Source: Verrucomicrobiales bacterium (GTDB taxonomy: Bacteria > Verrucomicrobiota > Verrucomicrobiia > Verrucomicrobiales > SLCJ01). Taken from it: DNA of 64,000 nt. Each line of letters starts with the position of its first letter. The first letter of the stretch is position 1. A program made the translations under genes and the position numbers. The notes beneath the pieces are model-generated. The model did no database searches. It had not been told where the DNA came from and was given only the letters and a program-made list of their open reading frames with translations. The stretch lies in NCBI GenBank assembly GCA_024636835.1, contig JAGXGH010000121.1, positions 32,888 through 96,887 on the forward strand. The letters are read 5' to 3'. This document shows, in pieces, positions 35,662-43,911 of this stretch.

Positions 35662-35885
35662 TTATTCGTTATACGGATTGGGGTCGTTAGCGGTGAGGTA
35701 GAGGGCAGGGTCCTCGTTGGTTCGAGAGTTGGAGCAGCTGGCTTCGTGGAGATAGGCGATGTAGCCGCGGGTGATTTGCACTGCGCTGTCGACAAGAGAG
35801 CGAGTTTCTTGGCAACGAAGATGCGCAGCGCTCGGCAGGCCTGCCAGCACTTGAGATCTTCGAAACTTTGAATGGTGTCGCTCAT
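35662..35885 (-). pseudogene. Decayed four-helix-bundle gene in the nuoG-nuoH gap
   Basis: The first ~29 residues (F-E-D-L-K-C-W-Q-A-C-R-A-L-R-I-F-V-A-K-K-L-A, from the ATG at 35885) are nearly the same as the gene at 31782-32210. The matching end (L-V-D-S-A-V-Q-I-T-R-G-Y-I-A-Y-L-H-E and E-D-P-A-L-Y) is present but in another frame, and the central N-I-A-E-G-Y-G-R part is deleted. So this is a remnant with an internal deletion and frameshift. It is bounded by GTTATTCGTTAT-type inverted repeats (35649-35672 and 35888-35920). Confidence 0.8.
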
Positions 35886-35930
35886 GAAACTTATAACAAA
35901 TAACGCATAACTTATAACCGAGCCGAAGGC

Positions 35931-37676
35931 TCACCCAACGATCTCACCGTTCTCGGCGCGTTTGCGTTCGCGGGTGAGGAGTGGGATTTCGATTCCGGTT
36001 TCGTAGAGTTGGATGCCTTGGTCGCCGATCTTGCCGAGTGAGAGATCGTTGAACTCGGCCACTTCGGACGCCATCGATTTGAAGACGTCTTCGATGAGAT
36101 AGAGGCCGTTGCCTCCACCGACGGCATTGGTGAGGTCGCGGAGAAGTTCCCAGTCGTCAGTGGCGTTGCCATTCGGTTGAACGGCTTGGTTGAGACGCTG
36201 GAGGCGACCGGTGACATTGATCATTGAACCTCGCTTCTCGAAAGACGATGCGCCTGGTAGGAGTATGTGCGACACTTCAGCTGTCGGGTTGGCGAGGATG
36301 TGCGAACTGACAATGAGTGATGCATGCTGGATGTCGTTTTGAGTGAACCCAGCATCGGCGGTGAGATCTTCCTGAAGGATGACGAGTGCCTTGATTTTGT
36401 CGGATGCCAGACCGGATTTGATTGTTTTCAGAGAACTACCGGGCTTGGAGATACCGAGCACTTTTTTGGCTCCTTCTGTGTTTGGGTTTCTGTCTGCGGA
36501 GATCAGCATGTTATCAGACTCGCCGGTGCGCGGCACGATATCGCAGTGAGTGGCACCTAGGGCATCGCGCAAACGGCTGACCATGAAGAGTTCTTCATTC
36601 GTCATCCGTCCGGAGGCGATGATGGCAATTTGCTCTCCTTTGAATTTCGCCAGCTCGGTGGCTGCACGCTGGATCGCGTTGGCAACGGTTGCCGTCTGGT
36701 GTTTGCCGTTTTCCATCACCATGGCGTCAGTGAGACGTGCTTCATCGATGATGGTGTGGAAGCTGAGACGGTGACTGTCAGGTATCCATGAGGAGTTGAC
36801 GTCGTTGTTCTCGCGTGGTTGGACACGGAGAATTTTGTTGGAACGCGCTCCGACAGTGACGTTGATGCCTGTGCCGCAGTTGGTGTCGATGGTTTTTGTT
36901 TCCTTGAGGAACCAAACACGCTGCTTGAAGCGGAAATCGTTCGACGTGAGCGCACCCACCGGGCAGATGTCGGCGGTGTTGAGCGAGTAGTTGTGGTCGA
37001 GGCGACGGTCGGGATGGATCGTCAGTGTGGTGTGTGTTCCGCGGTCGGTGAAGCCGAGGACTGGATCGTCGGCGACTTCGTCCATAAAGCGGATGCAGCG
37101 GCTGCACATGATGCAGCGCTCGTCGTCGAGGCGGATGCGTGGTCCGATGTCGACGTTCTTTGGTTTCTTAACCTTGTTCTCAACGAAACGCGAGGTGCCG
37201 CGTCCGTGCTCAACGGAAAATTCTTGAAGTCGGCACTCGCCGGCTTGGTCGCAGATAGGGCAGTCGAGAGGGTGGTTGATGAGGAGAAACTCCATCACAC
37301 CGTTGCGCACTTCTTCGACGAGTGGGCCGGTGGTGCGGATCCCCATGTTTTCAGCTACCGTGTTCGCGCAGGCAATGACGGGACGAGGCATCCATCCGAT
37401 TGGTTGGTAGCCGTCATCTTCGAAAACGGGATCCTGACCTGGAGCAGGGCGTGGAGGCATGCCCATCTGCACCAGGCACATTCGACAGTTCCCCGGCGAC
37501 GAGAGCTTAGGGTGATAGCAGTAGTGAGGAACTTCCACTTTCACCTGCTTGCACGCCTCGATCATGCGAGTGCCTTTAGGAAATTGATGCCAGACACCGT
37601 CGATCTGGACGTTGACCTTGCCCTCGCTGGCTGCGAGGTCTTTTGGGAGTTGTTTGGTAGCTTCGGTGTCAGACAT
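35931..37676 (-). CDS. nuoG: NADH-quinone oxidoreductase subunit G
   Basis: 581 residues, on the short side for NuoG (often 680-900), because the C-terminal molybdopterin-type part is abbreviated. The N-terminal [2Fe-2S] ligands are C-Y-H-P-K-L-S-S-P-G-N-C-R-M-C (Cys53, 64, 67) with a later Cys near 103; the second cluster motif is C-P-I-C-D-Q-A-G-E-C; the third is C-I-M-C-S-R-C-I-R-F. All electron-carrying residues are present. Followed by a decayed passenger and preceded by a GxxExxY cassette. Confidence 0.93.
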   Translation of the reverse strand: MSDTEATKQLPKDLAASEGKVNVQIDGVWHQFPKGTRMIEACKQVKVEVPHYCYHPKLSSPGNCRMCLVQMGMPPRPAPGQDPVFEDDGYQPIGWMPRPVIACANTVAENMGIRTTGPLVEEVRNGVMEFLLINHPLDCPICDQAGECRLQEFSVEHGRGTSRFVENKVKKPKNVDIGPRIRLDDERCIMCSRCIRFMDEVADDPVLGFTDRGTHTTLTIHPDRRLDHNYSLNTADICPVGALTSNDFRFKQRVWFLKETKTIDTNCGTGINVTVGARSNKILRVQPRENNDVNSSWIPDSHRLSFHTIIDEARLTDAMVMENGKHQTATVANAIQRAATELAKFKGEQIAIIASGRMTNEELFMVSRLRDALGATHCDIVPRTGESDNMLISADRNPNTEGAKKVLGISKPGSSLKTIKSGLASDKIKALVILQEDLTADAGFTQNDIQHASLIVSSHILANPTAEVSHILLPGASSFEKRGSMINVTGRLQRLNQAVQPNGNATDDWELLRDLTNAVGGGNGLYLIEDVFKSMASEVAEFNDLSLGKIGDQGIQLYETGIEIPLLTRERKRAENGEIVG

Positions 37677-37691
37677 GGCTAGGAGAGAAAG

Positions 37692-38169
37692 TTGACAGGA
37701 TTAACAAGATTAACAGGATTTTGATGGGGTGATTCGGAAAGCTTAGGCGAGTCCGAGCGCTTTCTGCTGTAGGTCTTGTTTAAAGAGGTGTTTCCTTTTG
37801 AATTGGAGGCTTTGTGCTCCGAAGTTTATTAGTAGGCCGACCGGAGTTTTTGTTGCCGTGAGGTAATTGACGACTTGTACCTCGTGAATGGGAAGGAGAG
37901 CTTCGACGGATTTTAGTTCGACGATTAGTTGCTCTCCAAGAGTGAAATCGGTGCGAAAAGTTCCAACAACCACCCCATCGTAGCGGACTTCAATGAACTT
38001 CTCTCGTTCAAACTCGATGTTGGATTTTTGAAGCTCGTGAGCGAGAGCGTTCGAATAAACGCTCTCGAGAAAGCCCGAGCCTAACGTGCGATGAACTTTC
38101 ATCGCGCATCCAATCACTGTCTCTGTTAGCTCGTCTTTCAAATCTTGTAAAATCTTGTTAATCCTGTCT
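37692..38169. mobile_element. Inverted-repeat-bounded cassette carrying a GxxExxY gene (nuoF-nuoG gap)
   Basis: The left edge contains GACAGGATTAACAAGATT (37694-37711); the right edge contains the same 18 bases inverted (about 38150-38167), a perfect 18-bp terminal inverted repeat. The single gene inside runs with the operon. A gene-less insert with the same type of edges lies at 34344-34478. Mobility is inferred; no enzyme for it is encoded here. Confidence 0.65.
37743..38141 (-). CDS. GxxExxY family protein
   Basis: 132 residues. The name-giving motif is G-S-G-F-L-E-S-V-Y near residue 22; the following pattern (V-R-Y-D-G-V-V-V-G-T-F-R-T-D-F, L-I-V-E-L-K-S-V-E-A-L, H-E-V-Q-V-V-N-Y-L, V-G-L-L-I-N-F-G) resembles the PD-(D/E)XK nuclease fold, with D-F and E-L-K as the likely acidic/lysine residues. 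Biochemical function is not established for the family. It sits between nuoF and nuoG, co-directional, within an 18-bp inverted-repeat cassette, and has no plausible role in complex I. Confidence 0.92.
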   Translation of the reverse strand: MKDELTETVIGCAMKVHRTLGSGFLESVYSNALAHELQKSNIEFEREKFIEVRYDGVVVGTFRTDFTLGEQLIVELKSVEALLPIHEVQVVNYLTATKTPVGLLINFGAQSLQFKRKHLFKQDLQQKALGLA

Positions 38170-38173
38170 AAAA

Positions 38174-39583
38174 TTACTTCCGAATCAGCATCGACTCGCG
38201 GAGGGTTTGTTCTTCGGAGTGGTAGTCGTTTTCTTCGGAGGTTTCGGCGATGAGCTCGTCACGGTATTTAGCGATGATGGCTTCGACTGGCCACGAAGAG
38301 GCTTCGCCGAATGCGCAGATGGTGCGGCCGTCGATTTGATAAGCGACGGATTCGAGGAGTGCTACGTCGTCCGGGCGGGCTTCGCCTCCGGCGATGCGGT
38401 CTGAGATCTTGCGCATCCACATCGAGCCTTCGCGGCACGGTGTGCATTGTCCGCAGCTTTCGTGAGCGTAGAAATGATTGATGTTGTTGAGCACCCACGA
38501 CATTTTGCGCGAGTCGTCCATGACGATTACGCCGCCAGATCCAGCCATCGATCCACAAGCTGCGAGGGTGTCGAAGTCCATCGGGATGTCCCAGAAGTTC
38601 AGTTCGCGTTCGGTGCCGTCGGGATTCTTGAGGTTGAATTTTTCGTCGCAGCGGAGAATCTTTGAGGATGATCCGCCGGGGATGACGGCTTTGAACTCAC
38701 GACCGTCCTTTGGTCCGCCACACATCTCGTAGAGCAGTTCGCGCATGGTGACTTTGCCGACTTCAATCTCGAAGTAACCTGGCTTTTTCACATCGCCGGA
38801 GACGCAGACGATGCGGGTGCCGGTGTTGCGTGCCACGCCGAGTTTGGCGTATTCGTCGCCGCCCATCTCGACGATGTGTTTCACGTGGCAGAGTGATTCG
38901 ACGTTGTTGACGATGGTTGGGCACATCCATAGTCCTAGTGCAGCAGGGAAGTAGGGTGGCTTGATCCGTGGGTAGGGGCGTTTGCCTTCGAGCGACTCGA
39001 TCAATCCGGTTTCTTCGCCACAAATATAGGCACCTGCTCCGCGATGGATGTAGATCTCCAGATCGAAACCAGATCCGAGGATGTTCTTGCCGAGGAATTT
39101 CTTCTTTTTAGCTTCGGCTATCGCTTTCTCCACGATCTTTGCAGCTTCGGGGAATTCCTCGCGCATATAGATGTAAGCCTTCTTGGCACCGACTGCGAAG
39201 CAGGAAATGATCATCCCCTCGATCAGTTGGTGAGGATCTTGATGGACGATGTAACGATCCTTGAATGTGCCGGGTTCAGACTCATCGCAGTTGCAGATGA
39301 GATAGACCGGCTTGGTGTTGTTCGGTGGGATGAACGTCCACTTGAGTCCAGTTGGAAATCCTGCACCACCGCGGCCGCGGAGACCTGACTTCTTCACCTC
39401 TTCAGTAATGTCCTTCGGCTCCATCTTGAGCGCCTTCTTGAGCATCTCATAGCCACCCTCTTTGAGATAGCAGTCTAGGGATGGATCCCATCCTTCGCGG
39501 TCGATGTTCCGGAAGATGAGACGATACTCTCGGGCATCGGGCTCTTTGCCGGATTTGTAGGTGATTTTTTTGGATTCGCTCAC
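38174..39583 (-). CDS. nuoF: NADH-quinone oxidoreductase subunit F
   Basis: 469 residues; binds NADH and FMN and carries cluster N3. The FMN/NADH block G-L-R-G-R-G-G-A-G-F-P-T-G is near residue 68, G-A-G-A-Y-I-C-G-E-E-T near 185, and the [4Fe-4S] ligands are in S-C-G-Q-C-T-P-C-R-E-G near 370 with a later Cys (T-I-C-A-F-G-E) near 425. Complete. With NuoE and NuoG it makes the NADH-oxidising module. Confidence 0.96.
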   Translation of the reverse strand: MSESKKITYKSGKEPDAREYRLIFRNIDREGWDPSLDCYLKEGGYEMLKKALKMEPKDITEEVKKSGLRGRGGAGFPTGLKWTFIPPNNTKPVYLICNCDESEPGTFKDRYIVHQDPHQLIEGMIISCFAVGAKKAYIYMREEFPEAAKIVEKAIAEAKKKKFLGKNILGSGFDLEIYIHRGAGAYICGEETGLIESLEGKRPYPRIKPPYFPAALGLWMCPTIVNNVESLCHVKHIVEMGGDEYAKLGVARNTGTRIVCVSGDVKKPGYFEIEVGKVTMRELLYEMCGGPKDGREFKAVIPGGSSSKILRCDEKFNLKNPDGTERELNFWDIPMDFDTLAACGSMAGSGGVIVMDDSRKMSWVLNNINHFYAHESCGQCTPCREGSMWMRKISDRIAGGEARPDDVALLESVAYQIDGRTICAFGEASSWPVEAIIAKYRDELIAETSEENDYHSEEQTLRESMLIRK

Positions 39584-39608
39584 GATGGAAAATGTTATTC
39601 GTTACTGA

Positions 39609-40142
39609 TTATTCGGCTGCAGTCTTGGAGGAATACTGCTTCAGCAGCGCTTCTGCTTTGTCTTCTGTAATGGCCTCGTGGAAGTCGTCGTTGACCAGGC
39701 AAACAGGACCAGTGCCACAGGACGCAAGGCACTCGGCAAACTCGACGCTGAACTTGCCGCACGGGCTGACGGCGATGGGATGATGATGGCTGTCGGACTT
39801 GCTGCGGTCGATTTTGGCGAGATCGCAGAATTTCTCCATCAACTCACCACTGCCTGCCATGGCGCAGGAAAGTGTGCGGCACACGCGGATATGAAATTCA
39901 CCCGGCGCGTGCTGGCGGAGGCCTGGGTAGAAGGTAACGACTTCGAGCACCTTGATTGGTTCGAGTTCCAGCTTATTGGCGACCCAATGCACGGCTGGCT
40001 CGGAGATGAATCCGAACTCGTGCTGGATGAGATGGAGCAGCGGCAACACTGCAGCTCGCTTGCTCTCCTCGTAATGAGAAATTGCCTCATCGGCTTCCGC
40101 CTCAAGCGCGGCAGGGACGGTAAAGTTAGTGCAGTCTGACAT
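39609..40142 (-). CDS. nuoE: NADH-quinone oxidoreductase subunit E
   Basis: 177 residues from the ATG at 40142 (the longer frame to 40214 overlaps nuoD and is rejected). Thioredoxin-like [2Fe-2S] subunit; ligands are C-R-T-L-S-C near residue 90 and C-L-A-S-C-G-T-G-P near 142. The loop between the two cysteine pairs is longer than usual (about 45 residues, with an H-H-H). It passes electrons from NuoF. The 25-base gap to nuoF carries a single GTTATTCGTTAC-type repeat fragment. Confidence 0.94.
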   Translation of the reverse strand: MSDCTNFTVPAALEAEADEAISHYEESKRAAVLPLLHLIQHEFGFISEPAVHWVANKLELEPIKVLEVVTFYPGLRQHAPGEFHIRVCRTLSCAMAGSGELMEKFCDLAKIDRSKSDSHHHPIAVSPCGKFSVEFAECLASCGTGPVCLVNDDFHEAITEDKAEALLKQYSSKTAAE

Positions 40143-40203
40143 GGTTTGGGAAAGTGGTTGTGGGCTGAGGCAAATCAAATAGGTCTTATAGGTCCTATGA
40201 GAA

Positions 40204-41463
40204 CTATCTATCACACTCGCCCATCACGAAATCGAGTGATCCGAGGATGGCGACGACGTCGGACATCATGTGGCCCGGGAGGATTTTTGGGAGGATGGAT
40301 AGGTTGCAGAAGGATGGGGCGCGGATTTTTAGTCGGTGAGGAACACCGCCGCCCTTGCTGTTAATGTAAAAGCCAAGCTCTCCCTTGGGATTCTCAGCGG
40401 CAAAGTAAACTTCGCCCTCTGGTGCATCAATGCCTTGGGTGGCAACGATGAAGTGGTGAATGAGTTCTTCCATCGACATCAGGACGCGTTCTTTTTGTGG
40501 CAGCGTGCTCTTTGGGTCGACGATGTTGATCGGTCCTTCAGGAAGGCTGGCGAGGGCTTGTCTGAGGATGCGAACAGATTGACGCATCTCTTCCATGCGA
40601 ACGAGGTAGCGGTCGAAGCTATCGCCATTCTCGCCGATGGGAACGTCGAAATCGTATTTCTCGTAGCCGAGATATGGATGCGCTTTGCGGATGTCGTGAT
40701 CGCATCCTGACCCGCGAAGGTTAGGGCCGGTGAGTCCGTAGGCGATCGCGTCCTCTTTGCTGATCACGCCGACGTCGACGGTGCGGTCGAGGAAGATTTT
40801 GTTGCGATCTAGCAGGCTGGAGACTTCGTTGACCACAGTCGGGAAGTGATCGAGGAAGGTGCTGATTTCGCGAATAAAGTCCTCGTTGATATCACGGATT
40901 TGTCCGCCAACACGCGTCCACGATGTGGTGAAACGTGCTCCAGTGAGGATTTCGCAAAGGTTGTAGATTTTCTCTCGCTCGGTGAAGGTGTAGAGGAAAA
41001 CGGTCATCGCACCGACGTCCATGGCGTAGGCGCCGATCCCGAGAAGGTGTGCGGAGATACGTGCCATTTCGCAGGCAATCACGCGTATGGCTTGTCCACG
41101 TTCTGGAAGTTCCCAACCCATGAGCTTCTCTACTGCCATCGCGTAGGCAACGTTATTGGCGAGAGGCGCGAGGTAATCGAGTCGGTCCGTGTAGGGAACA
41201 AATTGATTGTAGTGCATGTTTTCCGCGATCTTTTCGTCGCCGCGGTGGAGGAATCCGATGTCTGGATCGGCCTTGGTGATGACTTCGCCGTCGAGTTCCA
41301 GGATGACACGCAACACACCGTGCGTGGCTGGGTGGGAGGGACCCATGTTGATCGTCAACTTCTCACCGATGATATCCTCGGTCGTTTGTTGATATTCCTC
41401 GGAGTGCTTAGCGGCCTTCGCTGCGGCGTCCAGTGATTCGATTTCCTTAACGGTTTGAGCCAT
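40204..41463 (-). CDS. nuoD: NADH-quinone oxidoreductase subunit D
   Basis: 419 residues from the ATG at 41463. 49-kDa-type subunit that forms the quinone site with NuoB. Family blocks: N-M-G-P-S-H-P-A-T-H-G-V-L-R near residue 40, L-H-R-G-D-E-K-I-A-E, R-I-S-A-H-L-L-G-I-G, and the C-terminal V-M-G-E-C-D-R. It is the first gene of this operon. NuoC is neither fused nor adjacent, and nuoA and nuoB are also absent upstream, where the ndh gene starts 236 bases away in the opposite direction. Confidence 0.95.
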   Translation of the reverse strand: MAQTVKEIESLDAAAKAAKHSEEYQQTTEDIIGEKLTINMGPSHPATHGVLRVILELDGEVITKADPDIGFLHRGDEKIAENMHYNQFVPYTDRLDYLAPLANNVAYAMAVEKLMGWELPERGQAIRVIACEMARISAHLLGIGAYAMDVGAMTVFLYTFTEREKIYNLCEILTGARFTTSWTRVGGQIRDINEDFIREISTFLDHFPTVVNEVSSLLDRNKIFLDRTVDVGVISKEDAIAYGLTGPNLRGSGCDHDIRKAHPYLGYEKYDFDVPIGENGDSFDRYLVRMEEMRQSVRILRQALASLPEGPINIVDPKSTLPQKERVLMSMEELIHHFIVATQGIDAPEGEVYFAAENPKGELGFYINSKGGGVPHRLKIRAPSFCNLSILPKILPGHMMSDVVAILGSLDFVMGECDR

Positions 41464-41699
41464 AATTCGCGGTGTTTGCGGAAGAGTGCACTCCATTGCA
41501 AAGCAACGGGGATGCTTTTGGAGAGAGTGGTCAAATATTGAGCCATGCAGAGGGTTCTCAAGGTGAATTTGTGAAAAATTTCACAAGCGGGGTTAAGAAA
41601 ACGTAATAGCAGTCGTAACATGGACTGTTACGCGGGCTCAGAGCCTGCTTCCCAAATGGGATACGTCCGCCAAGAGCACCCTCAATACCTTAGAATTTT

Positions 41700-43040
41700 A
41701 TGGCAAAGAATACCGATCCACACAGCACCTCAAGCCAGACTGATCAATGGAAAAAAAATAAACCGATGCGTGTTGTCGTCCTTGGAGGTGGTTTCGGTGG
41801 GTTGAACTTCTGCCTTGATTTTCAACACGAGGATTGTGAGATCGTGATGGTCGACCGTCAGAACCACCATTTGTTTCAGCCATTGCTCTATCAAGTAGCG
41901 ACCGCGGGACTATCCGCGCCGGATATCGCGCAACCGCTTCGTTCCATTCTCTCAAAGCGCAAGGACGTGCGGGTGATCATGGGTGAGGTAGACAAGATCG
42001 ACCTCGATGGCAAGTCCGTGCAGGTGGATGGCCGTGCATTAGACTATGACTTTCTGGTCATGGCGCTGGGTGCGCGCACTTCGTTTTTCGGTAAAGAAGA
42101 GTGGCGTGAACATTGTCTGGGGTTGAAATCGCTCGCCGATTCACGGCGAATTCGGTCGGTGGTCATTACTTCTCTCGAGCATGCAGAGAACGAAAATGAC
42201 CCCGAAGAACGCAAGCGGCTGATGACCATGATCGTCGTTGGTGGAGGTCCGACCGGAGTGGAAATGGCTGGTGCGTTGGCGGAATTGACTCGTCGTGTGA
42301 TGAAGAGCGACTTCCGCAACCTCGATCCTACTGAATGTCAGATTCTATTAGTCGAGGCCTTACCGCGTTTACTCCGTATGTATTCCGAGGATCAGTCAGA
42401 ATATGCCGCCGAGAAACTTCGCGGCATGGGAGTCACCGTGAAAACGGAATCCCCCGTGAGTGATGTAGGCGAGGGGTGGATGGACATTGCTGATGAGAGG
42501 CACCACGCCGCCACGATGATTTGGGCGGCAGGTGTGGAGAGTGTGCCGGTGATTCGCTCGCTGGATGTGCCGATGGACAAAGCAGGGCGCATTGAGGTCG
42601 AGCCGGATCTGTCCGTTCCCGATCATCCCGAGGTGTTCGCCATTGGGGATATTGCCAGTATCATGAACGAAGACGGGACGCCCGTGCCTGGGATCGCGCC
42701 GGCTGCAATGCAGATGGGTAAGCACGTTGCGCGTATCATTGATAGTGACTGCGATGCGGGTGGTGTGCGTTCGGCAGGTGAGCGCGCGAAATTCAGCTAT
42801 TTTGACAAAGGCCAGATGGCAACGATTGGGCGATCCGCCGCCGTCGCCGAGAGCATGGGGTTTCGCTTCAACGGTTTACTCGCATGGTTCGGATGGCTAG
42901 TCATCCACTTGGCCTTCCTGGTTGGGATGCGCAACCGCCTCTCCGTATTCATTAGCTGGCTGTGGGCCTACATATCCTTCAAAAACGGCGCACGGGTCAT
43001 CGCAACTGACGAAAAAGGGGAATCCATCAACGAGGGCTGA
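41700..43040 (+). CDS. ndh: Type II NADH dehydrogenase (NDH-2)
   Basis: 446 residues. Two dinucleotide-binding motifs: VVVLGGGFGGLNF near residue 25 (FAD) and MIVVGGGPTGVEMAG near residue 180 (NADH). The second FAD block F-A-I-G-D-I-A-S is near 318, followed by P-G-I-A-P-A-A-M-Q-M-G-K-H. The C-terminal A-W-F-G-W-L-V-I-H-L-A-F-L-V-G (about 395-410) is the membrane-anchoring region. It oxidises NADH to reduce quinone without pumping protons, a non-coupled alternative to the complex I encoded divergently next to it. The intergenic 236 bases must hold both promoters. Confidence 0.94.
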   Translation: MAKNTDPHSTSSQTDQWKKNKPMRVVVLGGGFGGLNFCLDFQHEDCEIVMVDRQNHHLFQPLLYQVATAGLSAPDIAQPLRSILSKRKDVRVIMGEVDKIDLDGKSVQVDGRALDYDFLVMALGARTSFFGKEEWREHCLGLKSLADSRRIRSVVITSLEHAENENDPEERKRLMTMIVVGGGPTGVEMAGALAELTRRVMKSDFRNLDPTECQILLVEALPRLLRMYSEDQSEYAAEKLRGMGVTVKTESPVSDVGEGWMDIADERHHAATMIWAAGVESVPVIRSLDVPMDKAGRIEVEPDLSVPDHPEVFAIGDIASIMNEDGTPVPGIAPAAMQMGKHVARIIDSDCDAGGVRSAGERAKFSYFDKGQMATIGRSAAVAESMGFRFNGLLAWFGWLVIHLAFLVGMRNRLSVFISWLWAYISFKNGARVIATDEKGESINEG

Positions 43041-43046
43041 TACAGC

Positions 43047-43076
43047 CATTCGAATAGTCCTATTTTTATTCGAATG
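43047..43076 (+). terminator. Hairpin after ndh
   Basis: Perfect 10-bp stem CATTCGAATA / TATTCGAATG with a 10-base T-rich loop, 7 bases after the ndh stop. There is no long T tract after it, so strength is uncertain. Confidence 0.5.
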
Positions 43077-43114
43077 CGGCACTAGTAGCCATGATCCTTT
43101 TTGTATGATTTGGT

Positions 43115-43180
43115 CGTCACCCTCGCCACGTTTTTCCAAACGTAGCTACTTTCGGAAGAAAGTGGCAGAGTGGGTGAATC
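43115..43180. repeat. CGTAGCTAC-type repeat, second copy
   Basis: CACCCTCGCCACG, a short T run, CGTAGCTAC, then GAAAGTGGCAGAGTGGGTG. The same blocks occur in the other order at 17175-17266. Confidence 0.55.
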
Positions 43181-43297
43181 GGCAGAAGAATCTGCCGCGA
43201 AATCTGCGGCCCTTAGAGGCAATGGGATATATGTGTAGTTCGGACGGAATCTTACGACAAGTGTTAGCTTGTTTGATATCCCGTCACCTTCTACTCG

Positions 43298-43828
43298 CTA
43301 CTTAGTAAGACCTAAGTTCTCGGCGAGGGATTCATACTCGCGGAGGAACCCGACAAACTCGCGGCGGTGCTCTTCTTCTTCACCTTTGAGTTCGATGCAG
43401 AGATCCTGGGTGACGGGATCGTTTTCGTCGTCGAGCATTTCAATGATTTTTTGATACTGCTCGACGGCTCCGTCTTCGGCTTCGATCACGCCGAGAATGA
43501 CAGATTTTAGATCTGTGGTTTTGTTGGGTGGTTGCAGACTTTTTTGGTTGAAGTCTAAGCTAAGAGAACCTGGAATGTCGCCACCGAGGATTTTGATGCG
43601 ATGGGCAATGCGTTTGGCGTGCGTGAGTTCATCATTGATATCACTTTGAAGGCTCTCTTTGATCTCTTGTGCGAGCATGCCGTCGAGGTGAATGGAGTTC
43701 GCCAAATAGTTGGCAACGGTTTCAATTTCCATCCCGTAGGCCACCTGCAACTCTTTGATGAGCTGCTTGCGGAGCTTGTTATCTAAAGTGATTTCTTTGC
43801 GGATTTTCTTTTTGTCTTGTTTTGCCAT
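43298..43828 (-). CDS. Ferritin-like (bacterioferritin/Dps-type four-helix) protein
   Basis: 176 residues from the ATG at 43828 (a longer frame to 43879 is less likely). Four-helix ferritin fold: Y-G-M-E-I-E-T-V-A-N-Y-L in helix one, N-D-E-L-T-H-A-K-R-I in helix two (E-x-x-H iron ligands), I-E-A-E-D-G-A-V-E-Q-Y in helix three, and G-E-E-E-E-H-R-R-E-F in helix four (second E-x-x-H). Both diiron motifs are intact, so iron oxidation or storage is likely. The N terminus is Lys-rich (K-Q-D-K-K-K-I-R-K-E), which could bind DNA. No bacterioferritin-associated ferredoxin is adjacent. Confidence 0.85.
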   Translation of the reverse strand: MAKQDKKKIRKEITLDNKLRKQLIKELQVAYGMEIETVANYLANSIHLDGMLAQEIKESLQSDINDELTHAKRIAHRIKILGGDIPGSLSLDFNQKSLQPPNKTTDLKSVILGVIEAEDGAVEQYQKIIEMLDDENDPVTQDLCIELKGEEEEHRREFVGFLREYESLAENLGLTK

Positions 43829-43911
43829 GGTGAGTGTTGGATTCGGCACTAAGCCGTTAACACGGGCTACGAATGGCACAGAGACATTGTCGCAATGATC
43901 TGAGAACTCTC

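Noticed and set aside
36819..37682. 287-codon open frame on the plus strand inside nuoG
   Set aside because: Antisense shadow of nuoG, whose iron-sulfur motifs are intact on the other strand.
26554..41463. Four-helix-bundle proteins as part of a diversity-generating retroelement or 23S rRNA insert
   Set aside because: No reverse transcriptase, template repeat or rRNA gene is near; they sit between nuo genes.
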